Assembly: GCF_003813865.1 (NCBI RefSeq)
Contig: NZ_RMVG01000001.1
Span: 372,001-436,000 of the forward strand
Source of the DNA: Candidatus Pantoea deserta
Lineage (GTDB): Bacteria > Pseudomonadota > Gammaproteobacteria > Enterobacterales > Enterobacteriaceae
Length of the DNA: 64,000 nucleotides
Reading direction: 5' to 3'
Shown: piece after piece, positions 49,929-59,800 of the stretch
Numbering within the stretch: position 1 is the stretch's first letter
Layout of the letters: every line of letters begins with the position of its first letter
Made by a program: the position numbers and the translations under genes
The notes under the pieces: model-generated
What the model was told of the DNA's origin: nothing
Seen by the model: only the letters and a program-made list of their open reading frames with translations
Databases searched by the model: none

Positions 49929-51950
49929 TTAATGCACTTTCTGTACCTGACGCTTCTCTTTTGCCAGCGTCGCCAGCACGGCGACATCCAGAATTAACGC
50001 CACGCTGCCGTCGCCAAGAATGGTCGCTGCTGAAATGCCCGGCACTTTGCGATAGTTAAGCTCCAGATTCTTCACCACCACCTGATGCTGGCCCACAAGC
50101 TGATCGACCAGTAAGGCGTAACGGCAATCAGCGCTCTGGACGATCACGGCAATGCCTCCCGTGACATCTTCAGTCTCACCAGGGAGATTAAATACCTTAC
50201 GCAGCTCTACCAGCGGCAAATACTCTTCGCGCACCTGTAACATCATTTCATTACCGGCCATGCGATAGAGCGCTTTTTCGGAAGGAATTCGCGACTCCAT
50301 GACGGTGCCCAGCGGGAGAACATAAATCTCGTCGCCCACCCGAACCGACATCCCGTCCAGGATAGCCAGCGTCAGCGGCAGGATGATGCGGATGGTCGAT
50401 CCCTTATCCTGCTCCGAGCGAATCTCTACATAGCCGCCCATTTGCTGAATGTTTCGCTTCACAACATCCATACCGACGCCGCGGCCAGACACATCTGTCA
50501 CCTTTTCCGCCGTGGAGAAACCTGGCGCAAAGATCAGCATCCAGACCTCTTCGTCACTCATATTTTCGCTGACGGGCAATCCCTGTGCCTGCGCTTTGGC
50601 CAGAATTTTGTCGCGATTAAGACCCGCGCCGTCATCAATCACTTCAATGACGATGTTGCCGCCGTGGTGTTCGGCGGACAGGATTAAATTGCCCTTCTCT
50701 GCTTTACCCTTTGCGCGTCGCACCTCAACCGGCTCGATACCGTGGTCAAGGCTGTTGCGCACCAGGTGCGTCAGCGGATCGATAATTTTTTCAATCAGGC
50801 TCTTATCCAGTTCGGCTGATCCCCCATGCAGCGTCAGCTCCACTTCTTTATTCAGTTTTCCCGCTAAATCGTGTACCAGCCGTGGAAAGCGGCTAAACAC
50901 ATACTCCATCGGCATCATACGTATCGACATCACCGACTCCTGCAGATCACGCGCGTTGCGCTCCAGCTGAGCCACGCTGTTAATCAGCGCGTCGTGCTGC
51001 GAAGGATCGAGTCGCGAGGTGAGCTGGGTCAGCATCGCCTGAGTAATAATCAGTTCCCCGACCAGATTGATGATCTGATCGACTTTATCGACTACAACGC
51101 GAATGCTGCCGTTTTCGCTGCCGGCTGTTTTGGCGGGGGGCCTGGCTCGGGCGGCGACCGGACTGGCAGAGGCGGACCCGGAGGGCGTCGGGTTTGCGAG
51201 GTTGACCGCCTCGTCAGCATCCTGGGTATACGCCTCGATCGGCGGCGCGGGCGTAATCACAATTTGCCGCGGCTCCAGCACAAAACACATCACAGCTGCA
51301 ATATCGTCTTGACTGGCCGTGGTATGCAGCGTGATTTCCAGTCTATCTGCCTCGTTCCGCTGACTGATAATTTTGCCCAGATTAGCCAGCTCTTCCGTTA
51401 ACGGGGCTTTGTCCTGCTCTTTAATCTGTCGTAGCGACACCAGCAGCGTTGCCCCTTTATCCGCCGTCCCCTGAGCGGGCGTTTCCGCCTCCGGCGTACT
51501 AACCGGTTCGGGGGAAGCGGACGGCGTCTGCTGGGCGATTTCCGACGCCGGTTTGTCGTCCGCGCGGTTTTCCAGCGCTATTTTACGCAGCGCCTCGCAG
51601 ATATAGTGAAAACTTTCGGCGTCCGGCTCCTGTGAGGATTTATAGGCATCCAGTTGTTGCTGCATAATATCTTTGCTCTCAAGAAACAAATTAATAATGT
51701 CAGCGGTAAGCGTTAACTCACCACAGCGGGCCTCATCCAGTAAGTTTTCCAGAATATGCGTCGTTTCTTGCAGGATGGTAAAACCGAATGTGCCGGCGCC
51801 GCCTTTAATCGAGTGAGCGGCACGGAAAATTGCGTTTAGCAAGTCTTTATCGGGAGAGAGAGAATCCAGTTCCAGCAGATGTTTTTCCATATCTGCCAGC
51901 AGTTCATCAGCCTCGTCGAAAAAAGTTTGATAAAAATCACTTATGTCCAT
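49929..51950 (-). CDS. cheA: CheA, chemotaxis histidine kinase
   Basis: 673 residues. P1 carries the phosphorylated His46 ([16 protein letters not shown]). A P2-like domain for CheY/CheB follows (about 160-240), with Ala/Pro linkers. P3 dimerisation, P4 kinase ([32 protein letters not shown]) and P5 CheW-like ([10 protein letters not shown] ... [17 protein letters not shown]) complete it. All kinase motifs are intact. The start overlaps the motB end by 14 nt. Confidence 0.98.
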   Translation of the reverse strand: MDISDFYQTFFDEADELLADMEKHLLELDSLSPDKDLLNAIFRAAHSIKGGAGTFGFTILQETTHILENLLDEARCGELTLTADIINLFLESKDIMQQQLDAYKSSQEPDAESFHYICEALRKIALENRADDKPASEIAQQTPSASPEPVSTPEAETPAQGTADKGATLLVSLRQIKEQDKAPLTEELANLGKIISQRNEADRLEITLHTTASQDDIAAVMCFVLEPRQIVITPAPPIEAYTQDADEAVNLANPTPSGSASASPVAARARPPAKTAGSENGSIRVVVDKVDQIINLVGELIITQAMLTQLTSRLDPSQHDALINSVAQLERNARDLQESVMSIRMMPMEYVFSRFPRLVHDLAGKLNKEVELTLHGGSAELDKSLIEKIIDPLTHLVRNSLDHGIEPVEVRRAKGKAEKGNLILSAEHHGGNIVIEVIDDGAGLNRDKILAKAQAQGLPVSENMSDEEVWMLIFAPGFSTAEKVTDVSGRGVGMDVVKRNIQQMGGYVEIRSEQDKGSTIRIILPLTLAILDGMSVRVGDEIYVLPLGTVMESRIPSEKALYRMAGNEMMLQVREEYLPLVELRKVFNLPGETEDVTGGIAVIVQSADCRYALLVDQLVGQHQVVVKNLELNYRKVPGISAATILGDGSVALILDVAVLATLAKEKRQVQKVH

Positions 51951-52920
51951 CTATTCCCGTTTGCTCCAGGTTTTTGTCTACCGCTTCAACAGTCCGGCCG
52001 GTTTGTTTCGCAGTGGAAGACTGAATATTCAGCTGCGATTTCAGGCCGGCATTTTCTGGCGTTGACGTTAATTTTTTTAACAATGTATCTTCTCGAAGAA
52101 TTTCATTTTCGTTGGTTTTACTGTGAACCAGGATGGTAATGCGGCGGTTGAGCGGATTACTCTGATCGGCATTGTCTACGCTAACGCTGTCGGCCATGCC
52201 GATAATGCGCAGAAATTTCCCGGCCGCCAGCCCACCGCTAATCAGGGCGCGACGCGACGCATTGGCGCGATCGGCGGACAATTCCCAGTTGCCATAAGCC
52301 GCATCGCCGCCTGCGTAGCGCAACGAGTCGGTATGGCCGGAGAGCGTAATACGGTTAGGAAGCTCATTTAGCGCCGGCGCGAGCGCCTGGAGAATAGACC
52401 GCATATAAGGTTCGGGTTCACGGCTGCCCACTTTGAACATGGGGCGATCCTTGCTGTCCGTAATTTGAATCAGCAGGCCGTTGTCCGTTAAAGAGAGACG
52501 CAGGTTGGACTGAAAATTACTGAGGCGCGGGTCCTGCTTGATCAAACTCTGGAGCTTTCCGAGCAGGCTGTGCAGGTTTTCGTCGCTTCTCTTATTTCTG
52601 TCCAGCTTATCGAGGGTCTTTTTCAGCTCCTCGCCATCTTGCTTAATCATATTTTCGCCGCCGCCAGGGATCACGCTGCTGCTCAGGCTGTTTTTATTGC
52701 CGTGCGCCAGCGCTACGCTCAGGGGCATCTTAAAATATTCCGCAATTTGCTCGCGCGCTTCCGGCGTTGATGAAGAGAGAAGCCACATCACCAGAAAAAA
52801 CGCCATCATGGCCGTCATAAAGTCGGCATAGGCAATTTTCCATGAGCCGCCATGATGGCCGCCATGCTTATTGCCTTTCTTTTTACGAACGACAATCACG
52901 GATTCATTTTTTTTACTCAT
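51937..52920 (-). CDS. motB: MotB, flagellar stator protein
   Basis: 327 residues. One membrane helix holds the proton-binding Asp33 (AYADFMTAMMAFFLVMWLLS). The C-terminal OmpA-like peptidoglycan-binding domain has ITLSGHTDSLRYAGG and LSADRANASRRALIS. Sequence type is the proton-driven form. It overlaps motA by 4 nt. Confidence 0.98.
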   Translation of the reverse strand: MSKKNESVIVVRKKKGNKHGGHHGGSWKIAYADFMTAMMAFFLVMWLLSSSTPEAREQIAEYFKMPLSVALAHGNKNSLSSSVIPGGGENMIKQDGEELKKTLDKLDRNKRSDENLHSLLGKLQSLIKQDPRLSNFQSNLRLSLTDNGLLIQITDSKDRPMFKVGSREPEPYMRSILQALAPALNELPNRITLSGHTDSLRYAGGDAAYGNWELSADRANASRRALISGGLAAGKFLRIIGMADSVSVDNADQSNPLNRRITILVHSKTNENEILREDTLLKKLTSTPENAGLKSQLNIQSSTAKQTGRTVEAVDKNLEQTGIDGHK

Positions 52921-53807
52921 GAGCTTGCTTCCGCTGCCGCGCTTTGTCCTGCTGATTTCACCTGGCGAATATGCTCTTCCAGTTCGTAAAATGTCGGCCT
53001 GATGCTGGAATAGAGTGTCTTACGACCAAACTCAATGGCGATTTGCGGCGCGGCGCCATTGACTGACGACAACAACACGGCCTTAATACAAAACAGAATT
53101 TTGCTTTGCTCGGCGCTTTTCTGTCTCAGCAGCGTGGCCAGTGGAGAAATAAAGCCGTAAGCCAGCAAAATCCCCAGAAAGGTGCCCACCATTGCGTGGG
53201 CAATCAGTTCGCCTAACTCCGCCGCAGGCCGATCAGCGGCCGCCAGCGCATTCACCACCCCCATAACGGCGGCGACGATACCAAAGGCCGGAAAGCCGTC
53301 CCCCATAGCGTTGAGGCTGTCTGCGGGCATTTCAGCTTCATGCTCCGTGGTTTCGATTTCCTCATCGATCAGCGCCTCAATCTCAAAAGCATTGGTGCTG
53401 CCGCTAATCATCAGGCGCAGATAATCAACAATGAAGTTCATAACCACGGGATCGCCCATCAACGCCGGATAGCGGGTAAAGATGTCGCTGTTCTGCGGAT
53501 CCTCTATCTCTGCCTCCAGCGACATCATGCCGTTCTGGCGGCCTTTGGTCAGCAGCAGATAGAGCAGGGCCAGCACATCCATATAGGTGCTTTTGCTGTA
53601 GCGCGAGCCTTTAAATAACAGCGGAAGCGCTTTTAATGTCGCCTTAATCGCTTTCGCATTATTGCCCACAATAAAAGCGCCGACGCCTGCGCCGCCGATA
53701 ATGATCAGTTCAGTTGGCTGATAAAGCGCGCCCAGTTCACCGCCTGCTAACGAGAATCCACCCAGCACGGCGGCACAAACAACGATATAGCCCAAAACGA
53801 CAAGCAC
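52917..53807 (-). CDS. motA: MotA, flagellar stator protein
   Basis: 296 residues from a GTG with aagggg upstream. Four membrane helices, with a cytoplasmic loop whose conserved charged text (FEIEALIDEEIETTEHEAE) contacts FliG, and the helix-3/4 region FPAFGIVAAVMGVVNAL, VGTFLGILLAYGF. It pairs with MotB as a proton channel. It follows flhD by 107 bp, where flhC would normally be. Confidence 0.98.
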   Translation of the reverse strand: MLVVLGYIVVCAAVLGGFSLAGGELGALYQPTELIIIGGAGVGAFIVGNNAKAIKATLKALPLLFKGSRYSKSTYMDVLALLYLLLTKGRQNGMMSLEAEIEDPQNSDIFTRYPALMGDPVVMNFIVDYLRLMISGSTNAFEIEALIDEEIETTEHEAEMPADSLNAMGDGFPAFGIVAAVMGVVNALAAADRPAAELGELIAHAMVGTFLGILLAYGFISPLATLLRQKSAEQSKILFCIKAVLLSSVNGAAPQIAIEFGRKTLYSSIRPTFYELEEHIRQVKSAGQSAAAEASS

Positions 53808-53914
53808 AATAACCCCTTTAGTATTAACAGGCTTTTAAAATACGCGCAGAAGCGGAACGTGAGGATATAAAGCGGCATAGCGCACTATCCGCGCATGAAA
53901 ATAATCCCTGATGG

Positions 53915-54358
53915 TCAGAGCGCCAGCAGCGTCTCTGTTTGATTAACAACGACACTTTTTTCCGCCGCGCTGGAAGAGTTACCGCCTGTTCCTGCCGCCT
54001 GTGCAGCGCTCTCTTTTTTTTCCGCTGCTTTAAGCAATCTTGTCGATAAAATAATACCGGTATGGACGCCTTGCAGCGCATCAAGCCTGGAGCTTTTTGT
54101 TACCGAATGAAGAATGGCGGCATCCTCTATACGCAGCTGACAGATAAGTCTGTCCGTGGATGCCAGCCGAATAAGCTGCGACAGCGGTAAATCTTCGATC
54201 ATGTCAATAACATCGTTACTCATGCCAAGCATAAAACTGGCGGCGTAGCGATCCTGCTTTATCAGACGCTGAGCAAGCAATAAATAAGAAAGATTTAACA
54301 CAAAGATACTTTGCAACCGTTCCTCATAGCTGATCATCCCTGTCTGGATCATATTCAT
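53915..54358 (-). CDS. flhD: FlhD-like flagellar transcriptional regulator (no FlhC partner)
   Basis: 147 residues; E. coli FlhD has about 116. The core is clearly FlhD: LNLSYLLLAQRLIKQD, the conserved cysteine at 73 (RLICQLRI), and SSRLDALQGVHTGIILSTRL. The C-terminal 35 residues (rich in Ala, Ser and Glu) are an extension. FlhD normally acts only as the FlhD4C2 complex, and FlhC supplies much of the DNA binding. No flhC is found here; only 107 bp separate this gene from motA. It follows fliA by 69 bp, so it may be co-transcribed with it. A later start (Met8) is possible but has a poor ribosome binding site. Confidence 0.9.
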   Translation of the reverse strand: MNMIQTGMISYEERLQSIFVLNLSYLLLAQRLIKQDRYAASFMLGMSNDVIDMIEDLPLSQLIRLASTDRLICQLRIEDAAILHSVTKSSRLDALQGVHTGIILSTRLLKAAEKKESAAQAAGTGGNSSSAAEKSVVVNQTETLLAL

Positions 54359-54427
54359 ACTCGCCTGTTATCTCCTGCGTTATTGCCAAACATGCCCGTC
54401 CGTTGCAATCGACGCGCAAGAGTCTGG

Positions 54428-55150
54428 CTAACTGTGTAAATCTAAACGCGCGCGTAAACGTTTAATGGTCTGACTATGAAGCTGGCTGACCCGCGTTTCG
54501 GTGACGCCAAGAATATAGCCAACCTCTTTCATATTAAGTTCCTGCTGGTAATAGAGATTAAGCAGCAGCTGTTCCCGCTCTGGCAGATTTTTAATTTCCT
54601 GGCTGATTTGCGTAGACAGTCGCGCGAATAGCGTTTCATTCAGGGGATTTAACGCCTCATGCGCGCTGTCTGGCTGTTCGAAACTGTCGCCATACTCCTC
54701 CCGGAGTTCATCCAGCGAGTAGATCTGACTGTTATTGCTTTCAGCCAGCATCGACTGATATTCAGCCAGCGAGACCCCCATCGCTTTTGCAATGTCGGCT
54801 TCAGAGGCCGCCGTTCCCGTTTCCTGCTCGATCCGCTGGATGGCGGCGGAAAGCTGACGGGCGTTGCTGCGTACGCGTCTTGGCACCCAGTCGCGCTCAC
54901 GTAATTCATCAATCATCGCCCAGCGCACGCGCTGTCCCAGATAGGTGCTGAGCGCAATCCCCTTTTTCGCGTCGTAATGTTCAATCGCGTTAAGTAATCC
55001 GAGGACGCCCGCCTGAATAAGATCGTCAAGTTCAACGCAGGCAGGCAATCTGGCCTGTAAATTTAACGCCTCCCTGCGTACCCAATAACGATATTTTAAC
55101 CACAGCTCATTTTTATTTATAATACCTTCTGGGGTATAAAGACCTTCCAA
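54428..55150 (-). CDS. fliA: FliA, flagellar sigma-28 factor
   Basis: 240 residues, standard length. Regions 2 (LDDLIQAGVLGLLNAIEHYD, YLGQRVRWAMIDELRERDWV), 3 and 4 (LPEREQLLLNLYYQQELNMK, LGVTETRVSQLHSQTIKRLR) are intact. It directs late flagellar transcription; sigma-28-like promoters are seen before cheR, fliD and flgK. The usual neighbour fliZ is absent; flhD follows instead. Confidence 0.98.
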   Translation of the reverse strand: MEGLYTPEGIINKNELWLKYRYWVRREALNLQARLPACVELDDLIQAGVLGLLNAIEHYDAKKGIALSTYLGQRVRWAMIDELRERDWVPRRVRSNARQLSAAIQRIEQETGTAASEADIAKAMGVSLAEYQSMLAESNNSQIYSLDELREEYGDSFEQPDSAHEALNPLNETLFARLSTQISQEIKNLPEREQLLLNLYYQQELNMKEVGYILGVTETRVSQLHSQTIKRLRARLDLHS

Positions 55151-55274
55151 AATAAGTTATTCCAGCACAGTAAGACAGAATATTATTATTGTCGATCACC
55201 GTTCATTCAAATAGTGTGATAAGCAGAAATAAATAAGCCTACTTCTTCTTACGCCAGCCTTTTCCTGCGGCAAT

Positions 55275-55307
55275 AAATAAACAACAGCATAGCGCTGTTG
55301 TTTATTT
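55275..55307 (-). terminator. Terminator after the MCP gene
   Basis: Perfect 14-bp stem (aaataaacaacagc / gctgttgtttattt) with a 5-nt loop, 21 nt past the MCP stop. It separates the flg-MCP series from fliA, whose promoter should lie in the remaining 125 bp. Confidence 0.85.
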
Positions 55308-55328
55308 TTCATTTAACCCCGGCTTATA

Positions 55329-56996
55329 TCAAAAACTCACCCAGTCGTCCTCAGCTTTCTTTTTGCTGATAACAGGCTCGCTGCTGGCTGCTGTTTTAAC
55401 TCTTTTTACGTCCGCGCCCTCAATGGTGTTCATGGGCAAATCTCGCTGCAACGAGAACATCGACACCACGCTTTCCAGGTCGCGGGCATGCTCTTCAACG
55501 CTGCGCGCGACCCCAGCCGCCTGCTCCACCATGCTGGCATTTTGCTGAGTCACCAGATCCATCTCATTGACCGCCTGAGCGATCTGACTAATCCCTGTGC
55601 TCTGCTCATCGGAAGCAGAGGTAATTTCAGCCATAATGTCCGTTACCTGCGTAACCGACTTCACAACCTCTTCCATCGCCATATTAGCCAGCTCCACCTC
55701 CTGTGAACCCGTATTCATATTGGCGACGCAGACGTTGATTAACTGGCGAATTTCTTTTGCGGCATCCGCGCTGCGCTTCGCCAGGCTACGCACTTCACCG
55801 GCAACCACGGCAAAGCCACGGCCCTGTTCACCGGCGCGCGCGGCTTCTACCGCGGCGTTCAGCGCCAGGATATTGGTCTGGTTAGCGATGCTGTCAATGA
55901 CGCCGTTGATGTCAGCAATTTGCCGTGAATTCTCGGTAATCTCGCGCATGATGCCGTCCAGATTACCCATAACGTCTCCCCCTTTTCTGGCGCTGCTGCT
56001 GGCGCCTTCAACCAGCTGCTTCGCGCTATGGGCGTTATCGGCGTTCTGCCGCACGGTGATTTTCAGCTCTTCCATGCTGGCTGCGGTCTGTTGCAGAGCG
56101 GAAGCCTGCTGTTCGGTGCGCGAAGAGAGATTGTTGTTGCTGCTGGCGATCTCCTGAGCGCTGCCGAAAATACTGGTTACGCCGCGGCGAATATCGGCAA
56201 TCATTGCAGTGAGAGACAGACGCATCTTACCCAGCGCCGCCATCATTTCGCCGATTTCATCATTCGCGCCCGTTTCGACTTCTTTACTCAGATCCCCGGC
56301 GGCAATCATCGCAAAGGTTGCTTTAGCCTGTTCCAGACGTGCAAACAGCGCCCGCTTCAGCCACATACGCGCCAGAAGCACCATGATGATAGAAACCAAC
56401 ATAATAAAGCCAGCGGTATAGATCATGCGTAAGTTGATCTTATCCGCTTCATCCATATGTTTTTCAAGAATGTTATTCATGATCTGGCTATAGCGTTCAC
56501 GATGAGTTTTAAGCTCGTCGCTAAGCTGATAGGCTTTTTGCTCTAACTCAATGGCGTTGGCAAAATTCGCATTGGGATCGGTAAGCTCATTTTTTGTTTT
56601 CGAGACAAAGGCTAACAAATTATTGTATGCCCTATAAACGTTCTCATTTTGCGCCTGCTCTTCTCTGGATAAGTCTGGCAGGTCTTTAAAAATCTTGTAA
56701 CTGGCGTTTGCACTGGTTAATAAATGCGTAATATTTTCCAGCGTACTTTGCTCGACGCTGCGATTCACCGCGTTAGAATTTAATCTGTTCATCATCACCA
56801 GCCCGCTGGCGCTAACCAGATCGCTGGAGGCGCGATTTAACGCATCATGCTTTTGGGTGACGGTCAGGACGAAGTCTATTTCTTTGTCAAAACGGTCGCC
56901 GCTGGCTATCGTAAAAAAAGTAATGATCGCCATAAAGATAATAAATACGCACATCAGGACATTCGTCCCGGTTGAGATCTTCATATTTTTAAACAT
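55329..56996 (-). CDS. Methyl-accepting chemotaxis protein
   Basis: 555 residues from the Met that aligns with Tsr-type starts ([11 protein letters not shown]); an earlier in-frame start at 57050 is unlikely. Layout: membrane helix (about 12-34), periplasmic four-helix sensor domain (about 35-190), second helix (about 193-212), HAMP, methylation helices, and the signalling tip with [20 protein letters not shown]. The tail ends DWVSF, an xWxxF pentapeptide that docks CheR and CheB. The ligand is unknown. It lies between flgL and fliA and is the only receptor in the window. Confidence 0.95.
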   Translation of the reverse strand: MFKNMKISTGTNVLMCVFIIFMAIITFFTIASGDRFDKEIDFVLTVTQKHDALNRASSDLVSASGLVMMNRLNSNAVNRSVEQSTLENITHLLTSANASYKIFKDLPDLSREEQAQNENVYRAYNNLLAFVSKTKNELTDPNANFANAIELEQKAYQLSDELKTHRERYSQIMNNILEKHMDEADKINLRMIYTAGFIMLVSIIMVLLARMWLKRALFARLEQAKATFAMIAAGDLSKEVETGANDEIGEMMAALGKMRLSLTAMIADIRRGVTSIFGSAQEIASSNNNLSSRTEQQASALQQTAASMEELKITVRQNADNAHSAKQLVEGASSSARKGGDVMGNLDGIMREITENSRQIADINGVIDSIANQTNILALNAAVEAARAGEQGRGFAVVAGEVRSLAKRSADAAKEIRQLINVCVANMNTGSQEVELANMAMEEVVKSVTQVTDIMAEITSASDEQSTGISQIAQAVNEMDLVTQQNASMVEQAAGVARSVEEHARDLESVVSMFSLQRDLPMNTIEGADVKRVKTAASSEPVISKKKAEDDWVSF

Positions 56997-57088
56997 GTTA
57001 AACTGTACTCTCCCACATGACTTTACATTCTTTATAAATTTATTTATCAATGCCTGAATAAGCGAGACGACTTCATTTAACGAGGTAG

Positions 57089-58012
57089 TTAACTCACAAA
57101 ATTAAAAATCGACATTTTTTGCATCGTCTGAAACACCATCATTGAAGAACTCAATGCGAATTCAGACATCTTCGACTGGGAAATCAGACTGATTTGCGTG
57201 TCGGGATCGGAACCCACTGTTTGCTGTAAGCGCGACTGAATCGTTATTTTTTGCGCATCCGCGCTGAAACCGAGCGACTCAATCTGTTGCAGGTTAGTAC
57301 CGACCTCCGCCTGAATTTTGCCAAGATTATCTATATTGTGCTTCACGCTTATATTGACGCTGTCCAGCGTACTTTGCAGCGCCTGGCGATCCTCATCGTC
57401 TGTCACTGGCTGATTTAATGCGGCTATGGCTTTATCGAGCGATACCAGCAAATCGTCATCGGTGCCGCTCATAAACAGATCGGCTCCCGTATGGCCCACC
57501 TGCATTACAACGCTGTCACCCACTTTTTGCGTCATTGCCGTGTCGCCGCCCTGGTAGCCGCCATCCTCAGAAAAAGGCTCAGTACCCGTTTTATAGCCGG
57601 AAAAGATGTAGCGGCCACTGCTGTTGCGCGTATTGCCCAGGTCGCGCAAATTATCGCGAATCCCCTTTAGCTCTGTCGCAAGCGCCTGACGATCCTTATC
57701 GGAATAGGCGCCGTTGCCGCCTGCCACAATCTTTTCGGACAGGTTGCCGGTCAGAATATTGCTGATGCTGGTAAGCGTAGTGTCTTCCTGGCCCAGAGCA
57801 TCCTGCGCGTAGGTCCGGGAGGTGTCATACTGGCTCATATTAGCCAGCGCCATTTGCAAGGTGACTGCCTGCGACGCGCCCGCAGGATCGTCTGAGGGTT
57901 TTAATAGCGTTTGGCCAGAAGACAGTCGGGTATAAATATCATTCCCACCTGCAATAGCTTTGGAAACGCTGTCGATATTATGCTGAAACATATAGTGAGT
58001 GCTCAGGCGCAT
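57089..58012 (-). CDS. flgL: FlgL, hook-filament junction protein 3
   Basis: 307 residues. N-terminal flagellin-like text ([40 protein letters not shown]) and a hydrophobic C-terminal helix ([20 protein letters not shown]) are typical. It joins FlgK to the filament. It follows flgK by 40 bp. Confidence 0.97.
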   Translation of the reverse strand: MRLSTHYMFQHNIDSVSKAIAGGNDIYTRLSSGQTLLKPSDDPAGASQAVTLQMALANMSQYDTSRTYAQDALGQEDTTLTSISNILTGNLSEKIVAGGNGAYSDKDRQALATELKGIRDNLRDLGNTRNSSGRYIFSGYKTGTEPFSEDGGYQGGDTAMTQKVGDSVVMQVGHTGADLFMSGTDDDLLVSLDKAIAALNQPVTDDEDRQALQSTLDSVNISVKHNIDNLGKIQAEVGTNLQQIESLGFSADAQKITIQSRLQQTVGSDPDTQISLISQSKMSEFALSSSMMVFQTMQKMSIFNFVS

Positions 58013-58052
58013 CGCTACATCCTTTTCAAATTAATAACAGAGGCGACAATAA

Positions 58053-59696
58053 TCATTTAATACTGAGAATGGTATCAAACAGGGTAGTAGCCGTTTGTAA
58101 TACCTGGGAATTAGCCTGGTAATACTGCGTATACATTTGCAGGTTAATATATTCTTCATTAATATCGACGCCGGATACCGACTGCTGCTGTTCTTCCCAC
58201 TGCGACGCCACGCTGGCGGCTGTCGTGCGACCGGAATTTAAGGCGGTCATAGAGGAGCCAACAGAACTCACCAGACTGGCATAAGCTTCGTTCAACGTGG
58301 CTTTACCGATGATCTGCTGATTCTTAATGTCGATCATCTTCATAATATTTTCGTTGTTGCTTACGTCGCTGGCATCCGCTGAACCTGACGCGGCAATATA
58401 GCCGCCGTCAGTAATGGCCACGCTAAGGGAGTCCGCCACGCCGGAAACGGGATTAAAGACAAAGCTGTCGTTAGCCTGCGGGGTGCCCTGTGGCTTTACC
58501 GTAATGCCCTCGAAGCTCAGCGAACCGTCATCGCCGACCGTTGGCGTAATTGTCCGGCCATCGCTGGTCGTCACGCTCCAGTCGCTGCTGGACGGTCCCT
58601 TGAAGGTCATGGTGTAGTCTTCGGCGCGGATTGCGCCGATATCCGTGCGTGAAATGTCCAGCGTGGCGTCGCTCTGGTTAGCCGTATTCGCTATCGCCTG
58701 CGGATCGGCCATGGCGAAGATGTCTACGCCCGCGTCGCCGTTGGCGTCATATCCGCCTTTGTTCACCTCGTTAAACTGGTTGGCCATTTGCAGGGCGAGC
58801 TGATTAAGCTGGTTACGCGCGTCAGTTAAATCGGTATTACGGAATTTGAACAGGCCGCCCAGGCTGCCGCCGCTCATCTTATCTTCATCGAGCAGCATGC
58901 TGTTGCCAGCAGCGTCAATGTAGGAGACGACGGTTTTATTCGGATTGTCAGCCGCAGGCTGTGCTTTGAGTTCACACACGCCGTCGCCATTGACCAGCGA
59001 CAGACCGTTCGCCAGCGTCACGTCAACGCGGCCAGTGGTGCTGTTTTCATTTACCCTGATGCCCGTCAGTCCGCTAAGCTGGCTGAGCACCTGATCGCGC
59101 TGATCGAGCAGGTCCGCAGGCAAATTGCCGCTGGCCGCCTTTACTTTGGCCATTTCGCTGTTGAGTGAGGCGAGCTGTTTAGCGCAGGCGTTAATATCGT
59201 CAACGGTCTGGCTGATTTTTTTATTGGTGCTCTTCTCCAGCCCGTTTAACGTGCTGCTGTTACTCTGGTACTGATTAGCTATCGCTTTAAACTGTGACAG
59301 AACTTCCTGGCGCGCTGCCGTACTGACGGGATCGTGACTCACTTTTTCCATCGCGCCAAAGATATTGCCCAGGGTGACGGAGAGATTATTGGTGTCGTCG
59401 CCAAGCATATCGTCAATCTGACTGAGCTGCTGGTAGCGCCCATCCAGCGCCTGAAACTGCGACGTCGAGCCGCGAACCTGATTGTTCAGAAAGCTGTCAT
59501 AGCAGCGCTTAACGTCATCTGTCTGCACGCCGTAACCAAAAAAACCGTAGCGTGTGGTTCTACCGCCAGCCTCTCCCAATATGATCTCCTGACGGCTGTA
59601 GCCGGTTGTCATGGCGTTGCTTAAATTATTTCCCACGACATTAAGAGCCGACTGAGCGGCGCTTAATCCACCCTGAGCGATATTAAATAGATTCAT
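58053..59696 (-). CDS. flgK: FlgK, hook-filament junction protein 1
   Basis: 547 residues. The N-terminus NLFNIAQGGLSAAQSALNVV and GNNLSNAMTTGYSRQE is the rod/hook-family signature, and the C-terminus SGVDINEEYINLQMYTQYYQ plus ANSQVLQTATTLFDTILSI is typical of FlgK. It is the first junction zone protein above the hook. A candidate sigma-28 promoter lies about 70 bp upstream. Confidence 0.97.
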   Translation of the reverse strand: MNLFNIAQGGLSAAQSALNVVGNNLSNAMTTGYSRQEIILGEAGGRTTRYGFFGYGVQTDDVKRCYDSFLNNQVRGSTSQFQALDGRYQQLSQIDDMLGDDTNNLSVTLGNIFGAMEKVSHDPVSTAARQEVLSQFKAIANQYQSNSSTLNGLEKSTNKKISQTVDDINACAKQLASLNSEMAKVKAASGNLPADLLDQRDQVLSQLSGLTGIRVNENSTTGRVDVTLANGLSLVNGDGVCELKAQPAADNPNKTVVSYIDAAGNSMLLDEDKMSGGSLGGLFKFRNTDLTDARNQLNQLALQMANQFNEVNKGGYDANGDAGVDIFAMADPQAIANTANQSDATLDISRTDIGAIRAEDYTMTFKGPSSSDWSVTTSDGRTITPTVGDDGSLSFEGITVKPQGTPQANDSFVFNPVSGVADSLSVAITDGGYIAASGSADASDVSNNENIMKMIDIKNQQIIGKATLNEAYASLVSSVGSSMTALNSGRTTAASVASQWEEQQQSVSGVDINEEYINLQMYTQYYQANSQVLQTATTLFDTILSIK

Positions 59697-59763
59697 GGTT
59701 TAACCAACCTCATAATTAGGCACAAAGGCGCACGCAGGCCTGGAAATTTTTTGTCACTCTTAT

Positions 59764-59790
59764 ATATCGTGAGTTTCAGAAAAAACTAAA
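59764..59790 (-). promoter_or_regulatory. Candidate sigma-28 promoter for flgKL
   Basis: On the minus strand TTTAGTTT, exactly 11 nt, then CACGATAT (6 of 8 and 5 of 8 matches to the sigma-28 consensus). It lies about 70 bp upstream of flgK, where E. coli flgKL also has a class 3 promoter. Confidence 0.55.
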
Positions 59791-59800
59791 ATCTCAGAAG

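Noticed and set aside
53808-53914. Decayed flhC between flhD and motA
   Set aside because: Only 107 bp remain and no FlhC-like codon stretch, including its zinc-binding cysteines, can be read in any frame.
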